Part shown: piece after piece, positions 9,124-21,818 of the stretch | Layout of the letters: every line of letters begins with the position of its first letter | Position numbering within the stretch: the first letter of the stretch is position 1 | Assembly (NCBI RefSeq): GCF_007713735.2 | Contig: NZ_VMNW02000015.1 | Span: 62,001-126,000 of the forward strand | DNA from: Amycolatopsis acidicola | GTDB lineage: Bacteria > Actinomycetota > Actinomycetes > Mycobacteriales > Pseudonocardiaceae | DNA: 64,000 nt | Reading direction: 5' to 3' | Position numbers and translations under genes: made by a program | The notes under the pieces: model-generated | Seen by the model: the letters and a program-made list of their open reading frames with translations, nothing else | Told to the model about the DNA's origin: nothing | Databases searched by the model: none

Positions 9124-9714
9124 ATGACCGTGGCCGATCCACTTCCCCTGCGCGAGCGCAAGAAGCTGCGCACGCGCCAGGCGCTCGCGGAGACGGCCGT
9201 GGCGATGTTCACCGGGCGCGGCTTCGACGCGACCACGCTCGACGCGCTGGTCGAGGCCGTGGAGGTCTCCAAGCGCACGTTCTTCCGCAACTTCCGGTCC
9301 AAAGAGGACGTAGCGCTGACCGCGATCAAGCAGTTCTGGGGCACGGTCCTGGAAGTCCTCGAGGAACGGCAGGCCACCGGGCCGCTGCTGGAGTCGCTGC
9401 GGGACGTGCTCCTGGAAGCGCTGGGCCGGATGGACGACTACTGGTTCCGCCAATTCCGGCCGACGCTCTCGCTCGTCGAGTCCTCCCCGGCGCTGCAGGG
9501 CCACACGTTGCGCTACTGCTCGGAAATCCAGCGTGACGTGGTGCGCCGGCTCGGCCGCGGGGAAACGCTGGAGCTGCGGCTCCTCGTCGAACTGGTCGTC
9601 GCCGTCTGGCGGGCCGCGGTGGCCGAATGGCCGCCGACCGGAAGCCGTGCCGAGTTGGCCGAGCACATCGAGAGCGCGTTCGCCGCCATTCCGCGGAGTC
9701 TGTCTCTAAGGTGA
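9124..9714 (+). CDS. TetR-family transcriptional regulator
   Basis: 196 residues. N-terminal DNA-binding domain with [20 protein letters not shown] and the recognition region [20 protein letters not shown] followed by FRSKEDV, close to actinobacterial regulators of the AcrR type. The ligand domain is not assignable. ATG 9124 has only a weak ribosome site. Likely partner of the divergent oxidoreductase via the palindrome at 9075-9087. Ends five bases before the AAA+ ATPase start, so the ATPase may also read through from this promoter. Confidence 0.9.
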   Translation: MTVADPLPLRERKKLRTRQALAETAVAMFTGRGFDATTLDALVEAVEVSKRTFFRNFRSKEDVALTAIKQFWGTVLEVLEERQATGPLLESLRDVLLEALGRMDDYWFRQFRPTLSLVESSPALQGHTLRYCSEIQRDVVRRLGRGETLELRLLVELVVAVWRAAVAEWPPTGSRAELAEHIESAFAAIPRSLSLR

Positions 9715-9718
9715 CAGG

Positions 9719-11926
9719 GTGAGCTCACCCCAGATCGCCCTCACCCTCCGGCACACCCCGTCGGCGTTGGACAGCAGGCGCGGAATCGTGCGGCTGCACC
9801 CCGAAGTGCTCGACGCGCTGGGCCTGCGCGCCTGGGACGCGGTGCACCTCACCGGCGCGAGGGTGAGCGCCGCCCTCGCCGCCCCGGCGGACGGCGCGAA
9901 CGCCCCTGGCGTCGTACTCGCCGACGACGTGACGATGTCGAACCTCGGCGTCACCGAAGGCGCGGAGGTCGTGGTCGCGCCCGCTTCGGTCTCCGGGGCG
10001 CGCACGGTGACGGTCTCCGGTTCCCGCCTGGCGAGCAGCTCGGTGTCGCCCCACACGCTGCGGCTCGCCTTGGTGGGCAAGGTACTCACGGTCGGTGACG
10101 CGGTTTCCTTGCTGCCACAGGATCTCGCGCCGACACCGGGTTCGGACGCTGCCTCCGTGCGCGGCACGCTGTCCCGCGCGATCGGCTCCACCTGGACCAC
10201 CGAGCTGCTGACGGTCACCTCCACCGAACCGGCAGGCGCGGTCGCCGTCGGTCAGTCCACTGTGGTCAGTTGGCGGGACGGCGCGGCACCCGCACCGCAG
10301 GAAACCCCGGCCGCGGCGCCTGCGCCGGTCATGGTGACTCCGGCCGAAGAAGAGGAGGACGAGCCGATTCCGGTGACCGACCTCGTCGGCGCGCAGACGC
10401 AGGCGAGGGCGCTGGCCGAATGGTTCGATCTCGCCTTCCAGCGGCCCGAATTGCTGGCCCGGCTGGGCACGACGGCCCGGCTCGGGGTGCTGTTGTCCGG
10501 CCCCGAAGGCGTCGGCAAGTCCACGCTCGTGCGTTCGGTCGCGGCGGCCGAGGACATCCGTGTGCTCACGCTCGCCGCGCCGAACATCGCCGTGCTGGAA
10601 CCGAACGCGGCCGCGAACGCCCTGCGCGAGCGGCTGGCCAAAGCGGCCGAGGGCACGCCGACGGTGCTGGTGATCACCGACATCGACGCGCTGCTCCCGG
10701 CCACGCAGCCGCCGCCGGTCGCCACGATCGTGCTCGAAGAACTGCGCGCCGCGCTCGGGCAACCGGGGTTCGCGGTGGTCGCCACCACCGCGCATCCGGA
10801 GGCTTGCGACCCGCGCCTGCGCGGGGTGGAGCTGCTCGACCGCGAGCTGTCGATCCCGTTGCCGGACGACAAGATCCGCACGGAACTGCTGCGGATGCTG
10901 TTGCGCGACGTGCCCGTCGAGTCCGGTGTGGACTGTGGCGCGCTGGCCGCCCGCACGCCCGGTTTCGTCGCCGCCGACCTGATCGCGCTCCGCCGGGACG
11001 CCGCCCTGCGCGCCGCGTTGCGCCAGCGCGAGTCCGAGGAACCGCGCATCTCACAGCAGGATCTGGTGGACGCGCTGGAAACCGTGCGCCCGATTTCGAT
11101 GTCCACTTCGGACACCCTGGCCACCGGCGGGCTGGGGCTCGACGACGTCGGCGATATGACCGAGGTGAAGCAGGCGCTCACCGAGGCGGTGCTGTGGCCG
11201 CTGCGCTACCCGGATTCGTTCGCCCGCCTCGGGGTCGCGCCGCCGCGCGGGGTGTTGCTCTACGGCCCGCCGGGCGGCGGGAAGACGTTCCTGGTGCGGG
11301 CGTTGGCGGGCACCGGCGCGCTGAACGTGTTCGCGGTCAAGGGCGCCGAGCTGCTGGACAAATGGGTCGGCGAATCCGAACGCGCGGTGCGTGAACTGTT
11401 CCGCCGCGCGGCCGAAGCCGCGCCCTCACTGGTGTTCCTGGACGAGATCGACGCGCTCGCGCCGCGCCGTGGCCAGTCCTCGGACTCGGGCGTCGCCGAT
11501 CGCGTGGTGGCCGCGCTGCTGACCGAACTGGACGGTGTGGAGCCGATGCGCGACGTCGTCGTGCTCGGTTCCACCAACCGGCCGGAGCTGGTCGACCCCG
11601 CGTTGCTGCGCCCGGGCAGGCTCGAGCGCCTCGTCTACGTGCCGCCGCCGGACGCCGAAGCGCGAGCGGACATCCTGCGTGCCACAGCGAAAAACACTCC
11701 ACTCGCGTCCGATGTGGACCTGGACGAGTACGCCTCCACTTTGGACGGATACTCGGCGGCGGACTGCGCCGCGCTGATCCGAGAGGCCGCACTGACGGCG
11801 ATGCGCGAGTCATTGGACGCCACCGAAGTCACCGCCGCGCACCTGGCGAAAGCGCGCGAAACCGTGCGCCCTTCACTCGACCCGGCGCAGCTCGCGGCGC
11901 TGGAGGCCTACGCCAAGGGGCGCTGA
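9719..11926 (+). CDS. CDC48/p97-like double AAA+ ATPase
   Basis: 735 residues: N-terminal substrate-binding domain (double-psi barrel type, about 1-180), an acidic linker EEEEDEP, ATPase D1 (about 220-450) and D2 (about 480-720). D2 is complete: GPPGGGKT, LVFLDEIDAL and the second-region-of-homology Arg residues in DPALLRPGRLE. D1 keeps Walker A GPEGVGKST but its Walker B reads VLVITDIDAL, lacking the catalytic glutamate, so D1 probably binds ATP without hydrolysing well. Actinobacterial homologue of archaeal/eukaryotic unfoldases (Rv0435c position). Starts with GTG 9719 after AAGG; its end overlaps the next convergent gene by 19 bases. Confidence 0.92.
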   Translation: MSSPQIALTLRHTPSALDSRRGIVRLHPEVLDALGLRAWDAVHLTGARVSAALAAPADGANAPGVVLADDVTMSNLGVTEGAEVVVAPASVSGARTVTVSGSRLASSSVSPHTLRLALVGKVLTVGDAVSLLPQDLAPTPGSDAASVRGTLSRAIGSTWTTELLTVTSTEPAGAVAVGQSTVVSWRDGAAPAPQETPAAAPAPVMVTPAEEEEDEPIPVTDLVGAQTQARALAEWFDLAFQRPELLARLGTTARLGVLLSGPEGVGKSTLVRSVAAAEDIRVLTLAAPNIAVLEPNAAANALRERLAKAAEGTPTVLVITDIDALLPATQPPPVATIVLEELRAALGQPGFAVVATTAHPEACDPRLRGVELLDRELSIPLPDDKIRTELLRMLLRDVPVESGVDCGALAARTPGFVAADLIALRRDAALRAALRQRESEEPRISQQDLVDALETVRPISMSTSDTLATGGLGLDDVGDMTEVKQALTEAVLWPLRYPDSFARLGVAPPRGVLLYGPPGGGKTFLVRALAGTGALNVFAVKGAELLDKWVGESERAVRELFRRAAEAAPSLVFLDEIDALAPRRGQSSDSGVADRVVAALLTELDGVEPMRDVVVLGSTNRPELVDPALLRPGRLERLVYVPPPDAEARADILRATAKNTPLASDVDLDEYASTLDGYSAADCAALIREAALTAMRESLDATEVTAAHLAKARETVRPSLDPAQLAALEAYAKGR

Positions 11927-12861
11927 TCCCACCAGCCGAGCACCCGGAGCCCGGACAGCGTCAGCCACTTCGACGGCTCTCCCTCCGGGACGTCGACGTC
12001 GAACCACACCCGGCCCGGCAGCGGGCGGCCCTGGAGCCAGGTGCCGTCCGGCTGCCTGGCTGCGCGGATGAGCTCGATGGCCTCGGCCAGCCGCGGATCC
12101 GGCGGCACGCCGTCGAACTTCGCGGCCTCGCGGAAGTACTCGGCCGCGTTGAGCACGCTGTAGAACCAGCGGCACGGGTAGACGAAGCGGGTTACCCACG
12201 GCCCCACCGGTTCCCCGGTCGAAAGGCGGCGGATGAGCCCGCGTCGCAACAGGTACTCCTCGCCCGACCGACGGGCGGCTCGGGTCTCGTCCGTGCCGCC
12301 GGTGGCGATGTCGTAGGCCAGGAGGCCCTTCAGGGTGTTGAGCGTCGAGTGGAACGACGAGCGCGTCGAACCCTCGACCCATTCGCAGTTCCAGCCGCCG
12401 TCCGGCTGCCGGTGCCCGACGAGCCAGTCCACGATCCCGCTGACATCCGCACCGAGCCACAGTCCATTCGCGACAGTCCAGGCGTTGATGCAGCAGTCGA
12501 CCTCGCCGTCCCAGTACGGCAGGTTTTCGTACTCCCAGCGGCAGTTCGCCGCGAGCAGTTCCGCCGTGCCGCGCAGCACCGCCGGGTCGAGGCCCCACTC
12601 GCGCAAGGAGTTCAGCGTCCAGGTTGTCGCCGTCCACGGCTGCCCGGACTCCTCCATCTCGGCGAACTCGAAGTCCGCGGGGAAGAAGGCGCCGCCTGCC
12701 CACTGGCCGTCCGGCTCCTGGAGCGCGAGCAGCCGCGCGCCGAACCCCTCCGTCGCGACCCTGGCGCGGGTGGCCTCCCAGACCTCCGGCGGCTCGCCTG
12801 CCAGGTCCCGCTCCACCTGCCAGCGGAGCGCGGGATCGGAGTCACGCAGCCAGGCGAGCAC
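11908..12861 (-). CDS. Squalene-cyclase-like alpha/alpha-toroid protein
   Basis: 317 residues with repeated helical segments of the terpene cyclase/prenyltransferase toroid type: LLALQEPDGQWAGG near 50, VGHRQPDGGWNCEWVEG near 150 and RAARQPDGTWLQGRPLPG near 270, each a QPDG-W (QW-like) repeat. The DxDD motif of true squalene cyclases is not seen, so enzymatic activity is uncertain. No signal peptide. Its GTG start touches the TAG stop of the upstream LytR_C gene, so the two are translationally coupled. Confidence 0.7.
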   Translation of the reverse strand: MLAWLRDSDPALRWQVERDLAGEPPEVWEATRARVATEGFGARLLALQEPDGQWAGGAFFPADFEFAEMEESGQPWTATTWTLNSLREWGLDPAVLRGTAELLAANCRWEYENLPYWDGEVDCCINAWTVANGLWLGADVSGIVDWLVGHRQPDGGWNCEWVEGSTRSSFHSTLNTLKGLLAYDIATGGTDETRAARRSGEEYLLRRGLIRRLSTGEPVGPWVTRFVYPCRWFYSVLNAAEYFREAAKFDGVPPDPRLAEAIELIRAARQPDGTWLQGRPLPGRVWFDVDVPEGEPSKWLTLSGLRVLGWWDQRPLA

Positions 12862-13506
12862 CTAGGAACCCTTGGACTGCAGGCCCCGGTAGTCGTTGGT
12901 GACGATCACGATGACGCCGGCGCTCGAGTTCTGGATGCCCTCGAACCGTGGCTCGACCTTCATGCCGAAGTCCGCGGCCAGTGCCCTCGCCGCCGTCTCC
13001 TCGTCGGTGCCCGGCGTGTAGTAGGCCGTGGTGGTCGGGATGACGCCGTACGGGTAGTTGGCCGTCTCGGCGACGTTCCAGCCGTCGGCGCGGAAGTCGT
13101 CCGACGCGCGCGCGGCGAGGCCCTTGACGGTGCTGTTGTTGTAGACCCGCACCGGCACCCACTTGGCCGCGGCCTGGTCGGCCGGGACGCCGCCGTCCGG
13201 GCCCGTCGTCGGCGCGCCGCCCTGCTGCGGGCCGGGCGAGGCGGGCGGGGGCGCGCCCGTTGTGGACGGTGCGCCGCTGGCGGGCGTTGTCGTGGTGGGG
13301 CTCGGCGCGGACGGGCTCTCCGTCGGGCTGCCGCCGCCGGGCGTGCCCGAGGACGCCGAGGAGGACGGCGAAGGCGCCGCCGTCTGCTCGGACCCGCCAC
13401 CACTGACCGCCGTCACCACGCCGATGACACCGGCGATCACAGCAATCCCGATCAATGCGACCCCGGCCAGCCGCATCGGCCGGGACAGACTCTGCAGGAA
13501 GTTCAT
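12862..13506 (-). CDS. LytR_C-domain membrane protein (VirR/Rv0431-like)
   Basis: 214 residues. A short cytoplasmic N-terminus, one membrane span (LAGVALIGIAVIAGVIGVV, about 15-35), a Pro/Ser/Thr-rich linker (about 40-115), then a LytR_C domain (VPVRVYNNSTVKGLAARASD to the end) expected outside the membrane. In mycobacteria the protein at this position, VirR, influences envelope integrity and vesicle release; the assignment rests on domain and synteny. ATG 13506 overlaps the DUF3263 stop as ATGA, and a squalene-cyclase-like gene follows directly. Confidence 0.85.
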   Translation of the reverse strand: MNFLQSLSRPMRLAGVALIGIAVIAGVIGVVTAVSGGGSEQTAAPSPSSSASSGTPGGGSPTESPSAPSPTTTTPASGAPSTTGAPPPASPGPQQGGAPTTGPDGGVPADQAAAKWVPVRVYNNSTVKGLAARASDDFRADGWNVAETANYPYGVIPTTTAYYTPGTDEETAARALAADFGMKVEPRFEGIQNSSAGVIVIVTNDYRGLQSKGS

Positions 13507-13808
13507 CGCGCCTCGATCCCCAGCCGCCGGGCGACCCGCTTGCGTTGCCGCGCGGTGCGGAGCTTGCGCAGGCGCTTGACGAGCATCGGGTCGGCCGCCA
13601 GCGCCTCCGGCTTCTCCAGCAGCTGGTTCAGCAACTGGTAGTACCGCGTCGGGGAGAGTTCGAACTGCTCGCGGATCGCCTGTTCCTTCGCGCCGGCGTA
13701 GCGCCACCACTGGCGCTCGAACGCCAGGATGGCGAGCTCGCGTTCGGACAGGCCGGAGGCCTCTGGCGGGGATGGCTGCCCGTCAGCCATCGACTCCGCG
13801 GCGTCCAT
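13503..13808 (-). CDS. DUF3263 protein (Rv0430-like)
   Basis: 101 residues. Core LSERELAILAFERQWWRYAG followed by KEQAIREQFELSPTRYYQLL: a small helix-turn-helix-like fold in which the second segment looks like a recognition helix, then a basic tail RRLRKLRTARQRKRVARRLG type. Likely DNA-binding, possibly regulating its operon partner virR; function unproven. ATG 13808 has GAGGAG four bases upstream; a TTG four codons earlier overlaps that ribosome site. Divergent from def. Confidence 0.85.
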   Translation of the reverse strand: MDAAESMADGQPSPPEASGLSERELAILAFERQWWRYAGAKEQAIREQFELSPTRYYQLLNQLLEKPEALAADPMLVKRLRKLRTARQRKRVARRLGIEAR

Positions 13809-13936
13809 GTGACTCCTCAACTTCGGCGAAACACACGGTTGTCATTCCGCGGCGCCATTGAACCACGATGGCCACGGGTGGGGGTGGGATCACGGCCCGG
13901 CGCGTCACGGTGCACCAATGGGTACGATCGCTGGTT

Positions 13937-14494
13937 GTGACGATCCACCCGATTCGTATCGCCGGCGACCCGGTGCTGCACAACCCGACCCGCGAAGTCG
14001 ACCGCTTCGACGAGGAACTGCGCACCCTGACCGACGACATGTTCGAGACCATGTACGCGGCCGAGGGCGTCGGGCTGGCGGCCAACCAGATCGGCGTGGA
14101 CCTCCGCGTGTTCGTCTACGACTGTCACGACGACAAGGGCGAGCAGCACAAGGGAATCGTGGTCAACCCGAAGCTCGAGACGTCGGTGATCCCGGAGACC
14201 ATGCCCGACCCGGACGACGACTGGGAGGGCTGCCTCTCCGCGCCCGGCGAGTCGTTCCCGACGGGCCGCGCGAGCTGGGCCAAGGTCACGGGCTACGACA
14301 TCGAGGGCAACCCGATCGAGGTCGAGGGCACCGGCTACTTCGCCCGCTGCCTCCAGCACGAGACCGACCACCTCGACGGCTACATCTACCTGGACCGCCT
14401 GGTCGGGCGCCACGCGCGCGAGGCGAAGCGGATGCTCAAGCGCAACAAGTGGGGCGTGCCGGGGCTGTCCTGGCTGCCGCCCAAGGAAGGCTGA
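13937..14494 (+). CDS. def: Peptide deformylase
   Basis: Removes the formyl group from nascent N-terminal methionines. All three motifs are present: [10 protein letters not shown] near residue 46, EGCLSAPGE near 100 (the metal-binding Cys) and QHETDHLDG near 142 (HExxH-type metal ligands and catalytic Glu). 185 residues from GTG 13937, which places [15 protein letters not shown] at the usual N-terminus; the longer in-frame ORF adds unrelated residues. Followed after 87 bases by a serine protease gene on the same strand. No fmt gene is in the window. Confidence 0.95.
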   Translation: MTIHPIRIAGDPVLHNPTREVDRFDEELRTLTDDMFETMYAAEGVGLAANQIGVDLRVFVYDCHDDKGEQHKGIVVNPKLETSVIPETMPDPDDDWEGCLSAPGESFPTGRASWAKVTGYDIEGNPIEVEGTGYFARCLQHETDHLDGYIYLDRLVGRHAREAKRMLKRNKWGVPGLSWLPPKEG

Positions 14495-14581
14495 GTTCGC
14501 CCAGGGTGAAAGGGGCGGCAGTCCCGGACGAAACGGGCGCACACTGATACCTGTAATGGTGTAATCAGGGTGGTGGTCGTG

Positions 14582-15499
14582 ATGCCGGACTCCGACGCCC
14601 TCGACGCCTACTCCCGCGCGGTCAGCTCGGTCGCCGCGGAAGTGACGCCGCACGTGGCGAGCATCGGGCTGAGCCGGGGCGGTGGCTCCGGGGTCGTCTT
14701 CTCCGACGACGGGTACCTGATCACCAACGCGCACGTCGTCGGCCGCGAACGCGAGGGCACGGCCACGTTTTCCGACGGCACCGAGACCCCGTTCCGGGTC
14801 ATCGGCGCGGACCCGCTTTCGGACCTCGCGGTCGTGCGCGTGCGCGGCAACGCGCCCGCGGCGGCGCGCCTCGGGGACGCGGACAAGCTGGTGGTCGGGC
14901 AGCTCGTGGTGGCGGTCGGCAGCCCGCTGGGCCTCGCCGGTTCCGTCACGGCCGGGGTGGTCAGCGCGCTCGGCCGGTCCCTGCCCGTCCGCACGCGCAG
15001 CGCGGGGCGCGTGATCGAGAACGTCATCCAGACCGACGCGGCGCTCAACCCAGGCAACTCCGGCGGCGCGCTCGCCGACTCCAGCGGCCGGGTGGTCGGG
15101 GTCAACACCGCGGTGGCGGGCATCGGGCTCGGCATGGCCGTCCCGATCAACTCGACCACCCGCCGGATCATCGACACCCTGCTCGTCGAGGGCAAGGTGC
15201 GGCGCGCGTACCTCGGCGTGGTCGGCACCCCGGCGCCGCTGCCCGACGAGGTGGCCGAGCACACCGGGCAACAGGCGGGGCTGCGGGTGGTCGAGGTGGT
15301 GCCCGGCGGTCCGGCGGCGAGCGCCGGGTTGCACGCGGGCGACCTCGTGCTGACGGTCGGGCGCGCCAGGGTTTCGGACGCGCAGGACATCCAGCGGCAG
15401 TTGTTCGGCGAAGTGATCGGCACCCGGCTGCCGGTGACAGTGCTGCGCAACGGCGCGATGGTCGACGTGATCGCCAGGCCGACGGAGCTGCCAGGCTAG
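14582..15499 (+). CDS. HtrA/DegP-like S1C serine protease with PDZ domain
   Basis: 305 residues. Trypsin-like fold with His in LITNAHVVG (near 52), Asp in DPLSDLAVVRV (near 84) and Ser in NPGNSGGALAD (near 160), then a PDZ domain from about 215 (RAYLGVVG ... GLHAGDLVLTVGRARV). It has no signal peptide or membrane span, unlike most HtrA proteins, so a cytosolic location is predicted. Several starts are possible (GTG 14570, GTG 14579, ATG 14582); all give the same domains. Substrates unknown. Confidence 0.88.
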   Translation: MPDSDALDAYSRAVSSVAAEVTPHVASIGLSRGGGSGVVFSDDGYLITNAHVVGREREGTATFSDGTETPFRVIGADPLSDLAVVRVRGNAPAAARLGDADKLVVGQLVVAVGSPLGLAGSVTAGVVSALGRSLPVRTRSAGRVIENVIQTDAALNPGNSGGALADSSGRVVGVNTAVAGIGLGMAVPINSTTRRIIDTLLVEGKVRRAYLGVVGTPAPLPDEVAEHTGQQAGLRVVEVVPGGPAASAGLHAGDLVLTVGRARVSDAQDIQRQLFGEVIGTRLPVTVLRNGAMVDVIARPTELPG

Positions 15500-15610
15500 A
15501 AAAGTCAAGCCCGGCAAGGGAAACCCGTGATGACCACGAACCGGCACCAGTGTTCGTGAGCAGCCGCACTTGTTCTGCGCGGCCGGGCATGGCATGGTCG
15601 TGGGAGCAAT

Positions 15611-15718
15611 TCCAACGCGGGAGCTCGCGCTATGGCGGGCTGAGAGGGTGACTGGTGTCCGTCCCGGACCCGGCGTCACCGACCGCCGAACCTGACCGGG
15701 TAATGCCGGCGTAGGGAG
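15611..15718 (+). ncRNA. TPP riboswitch (THI element) controlling thiC
   Basis: Contains CGGGAGCTCGCGC, the near-invariant GGCTGAGAGGGTGAC (15638-15652), then CCGAACCTGACCGGGTAATG and CCGGCGTAGGGAGTG. These are the two pyrimidine- and pyrophosphate-sensing halves of the THI box in order and spacing. The conserved 3' GTAGGGAG also serves as the Shine-Dalgarno of thiC, nine bases before its TTG, so TPP binding should block translation directly. Confidence 0.95.
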
Positions 15719-15721
15719 TGA

Positions 15722-18174
<2,453 letters not shown>

Positions 18175-18213
18175 AGGGGAAGGTGCGGCCCAACGATCTC
18201 GGACCAGGCGCCC

Positions 18214-18235
18214 CCGTTCTGGCGACTGCGACACT
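18214..18235 (+). repeat. Decayed duplicate of the thiD 3' end
   Basis: Within the 76-base gap between the tandem thiD genes, these 22 bases match the last codons of the first thiD (18151-18172) at 21 of 22 positions, including the codons for PFWRLRH-type ending. It is 63 bases from the original and is followed by TGAGACACTAG. It looks like a scar of the duplication that produced the second gene. Confidence 0.6.
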
Positions 18236-18250
18236 GAGACACTAGAAGGC

Positions 18251-19081
18251 ATGGTTGCAAGCGCACTGACCATCGCCGGCTCCGATTCGGGTGGGGCGGC
18301 CGGGCTGCAGGCCGATCTGCGGACGTTCCTGACCTGCGGGGTGCACGGGCTCGTGGCGGTCACCGCGGTGACGGTGCAGAACACGCTCGGCGTGCACGAC
18401 CGGTCCGACATCCCGCCGCACGTGGTCGCGGGTCAGATCGAGGCCGTCGCCGCGGACATGGGCGTCAACGCGGCGAAAACCGGGATGCTCGCGTCCGGGG
18501 AGATCATCAAGGCCGTCGCGGAGGCGTGCGACCGCGCGGACATCGGCCGGGATCGCGCGGTGCCGTTCGTGGTCGACCCGGTCGCCGCGTCCATGCACGG
18601 GCACCCGCTGTTCGACGACGCCGGGCTGGCCGCGCTGCGCGAGGAACTGCTGCCGCGCGCGACGGTGCTCACCCCGAACCTCGACGAAGTGCGCCTGCTG
18701 ACCGGTCTGACCGTGACGGGCCGCGCCGAAATGCATGAGGCCGCCGTCGCGCTGCACGCGCTCGGGCCGCGGTACGTGCTGGTGAAGAGCGGGCACCTGA
18801 CCGAAGACCCGGAATGCGTGGACGTGCTCTACGACGGCACGGATTTCGTGGACCTGCACGGCCCACGCTTCGCGACGCCGCACACGCACGGCGCGGGCGA
18901 CTCGATGGCCTCCGCGCTGACGGCCGGACTCGCGCGCGGTATGTCGGTCCCCGAAGCGGCGCGGTTCGGGAAGTGGTTCGTCAGCAACGCCGTCGCCAAT
19001 TCCTACCCGATGGGCGCGAAAGTCGGCCCGGTGAGCGCCTTCTGGCGACTGGCGCCGGAGGAGTTCACGCCCGGCGGCTGA
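18251..19081 (+). CDS. thiD: Hydroxymethylpyrimidine (phosphate) kinase, second copy
   Basis: 276 residues, clearly paralogous to the preceding gene along its whole length (ALTIAGSDSGGAAGLQADLR, GMLASGEI, VDPVAASMHGHP, LTPNLDEVRLLTG, HTHGAGDSMASAL). The kinase residues are kept, so it is probably active; it may prefer a different pyrimidine or work in salvage. Starts at ATG 18251 after AGAAGG. Same strand as thiC-thiD with 76 bases between, likely in the same transcript. Confidence 0.93.
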   Translation: MVASALTIAGSDSGGAAGLQADLRTFLTCGVHGLVAVTAVTVQNTLGVHDRSDIPPHVVAGQIEAVAADMGVNAAKTGMLASGEIIKAVAEACDRADIGRDRAVPFVVDPVAASMHGHPLFDDAGLAALREELLPRATVLTPNLDEVRLLTGLTVTGRAEMHEAAVALHALGPRYVLVKSGHLTEDPECVDVLYDGTDFVDLHGPRFATPHTHGAGDSMASALTAGLARGMSVPEAARFGKWFVSNAVANSYPMGAKVGPVSAFWRLAPEEFTPGG

Positions 19082-19144
19082 AGGTGGCGCGTGCTGGGAT
19101 CGCTTGCGCGCCTGGGGAATGCGGCAGGAATTCACCGCAAGGGC

Positions 19145-19576
19145 TCACTCCTCGTCCGCGAGTAGCGCCTCCAGCGCGACGAGCCCGGCGGCCAGGTCCT
19201 TCTGCAGTTCGATCGGCAGCCGGTCGATGCGTTTGTTCAGCTCGTGCACTCTCGTCGAGCGGACTCCGGACAGCATCCGCTCGCCGTCCTCCGTCGCCGT
19301 GGCCAGCCAGGCCCGGCGGTCGATCGGATCCGGCTCGCGGCGCGCGTGGCCCGCTTCGACCAGCGACGCCACTATGCGCGACATGGTCGCGGCCGCCACG
19401 CCCTCCTTCACCGCCAGGTCGCCCAGCCGCATCGGCCCCTGCGCGACGAGCGTCGCGAGCGCCGAAATCGACCCGTGGCCGGGCCCCGGAGTGCCGGCCT
19501 GCCGCAGGGATCTGGACAGCCTTCCCACCGCGAGGAACAGCCGCCCCGCGACATCCTCGGTTTCCGACGCGTCCAC
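19145..19576 (-). CDS. MarR-family transcriptional regulator
   Basis: 143 residues with the MarR winged helix: MRLGDLAVKEGVAAATMSRI (recognition helix) and the wing RREPDPIDRRAWLATATEDG. GTG 19576 follows AAGGAG at six bases. It lies between convergent thiD2 and the thiG operon end and has no obvious target next to it. Redox cysteines are absent, so a small-molecule ligand is more likely. Confidence 0.9.
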   Translation of the reverse strand: MDASETEDVAGRLFLAVGRLSRSLRQAGTPGPGHGSISALATLVAQGPMRLGDLAVKEGVAAATMSRIVASLVEAGHARREPDPIDRRAWLATATEDGERMLSGVRSTRVHELNKRIDRLPIELQKDLAAGLVALEALLADEE

Positions 19577-19741
19577 CTCGAGCTCCTTCTGCTCGCCGAT
19601 CCCCCGAATTCAAGGTGCGGACAACCATACGTGCTCTCGAAGTGGCCGTGCGGTGAACACCGATAGCCGGGCGTTTCCCGCGGTTTACCCTCACAGAATC
19701 GTTATCTGCCGATCGGTGGCAGCCCCGAATCCGCCGACTTG

Positions 19742-20713
<972 letters not shown>

Positions 20714-20714
<1 letters not shown>

Positions 20715-21811
20715 TAGTGCTCCAGCCTTTCCGGATGTGCGGCCGCCACGCCTGGCGGTGGTTCCTCCCCGGCCAGCAGCGCGACGATCGCGTCGGCGGT
20801 CACCGGGGCCATCAGCAGGCCGTTGCGATGATGCCCGGTCGCCGCGAAGATCCCGGGCTCGAGTTCGCCGATGAACGGCACCGTGTCCACGCTCGCCGCG
20901 CGCAACCCCGCCGCCGTCTCGGCCAGTTCGTACTCGCCGACGCTCGGGAAGACGCGCTCCGCCCCTTCGAGCAGCTCGCGCACACCGCGCGCGCCCACTG
21001 TCTCGTCGAACCCCGCTTCGTACTGCGTGGCCCCGAGGACCAGCTCCCCGTCCACACGCGGGACAAGGTAGATCGGCCTGCCCTCGACGACCGCGCGCAC
21101 AGTCCGCCGCGGCGGCGGGAGGCTGCTTCGCCGCGCACGCAGGCGCAGGATTTCGCCCTTCAACGGCCGCACCGCACCGGCGAGTTTCGGGTGCAGGCCA
21201 CCGCTTCGCGCGCCTGCGGCGAGAACCACGACATCACAGTCGAGTTCCCCGGAAGCCGTCCGTACACGCCCCGGCTCGACCGCCGTCACGTTGTCTTCGA
21301 TGAACTCGACGCCGCGCCGGGACGCCGCGAGCCGCAGCGCGCGCAGCAGTTTCCTGTTGTCCACGCCCAGATCTCCCGGCACCAGCAGCCCGCCGCGTAC
21401 GGCGCCGAGGCCCGACTCCGCGGCACGCACCTGCCTGCTGGTGAGCCGTTCGGCCTCGCGACCGACCTTGGCCAGGTACTCCGCGACCACGTCCACCTGG
21501 TCGGCGTCACCGCGGTCGAAGGCGACCAGCAGGGTGCCCGCCGTGGACAGGTCCGGGCTGCCGCCCTCGGCCGTGAGTGCCTCGGCGAACGCGGGCCAGC
21601 GGCGCAGGGACTCCTCGCCGAGGTGCAGCGCCGTCTCCTCGCCAGGCCACGCTTCGCTGACCGGGGCGAGCATTCCGCCCGCCACCCAGGAGGCGCCGCG
21701 GCCGGGCGTGGGGTCGACCAGCTTCACGGCGTGACCGGCCGCGGCGAGCCGCCAGGCCGCGGACAGCCCGATGACCCCGCCACCGACGATCACGAGGTGC
21801 TTGCCAGACAT
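20714..21811 (-). CDS. thiO: Glycine oxidase ThiO
   Basis: FAD enzyme making dehydroglycine for the thiazole ring. Dinucleotide-binding VIVGGGVIGLSAAWRLAAAG at residues 6-26, ASWVAGGMLAPVSEA of the active site near 40, and the C-terminal FAD region TGHHRNGLLMAPVTAD near 335. 365 residues from ATG 21811, preceded by CAGGGAGCGTGATCTTC, which is the 3' end of a TPP riboswitch; an upstream start would lie inside the aptamer and is rejected. Confidence 0.95.
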
Positions 21812-21818
21812 GAAGATC

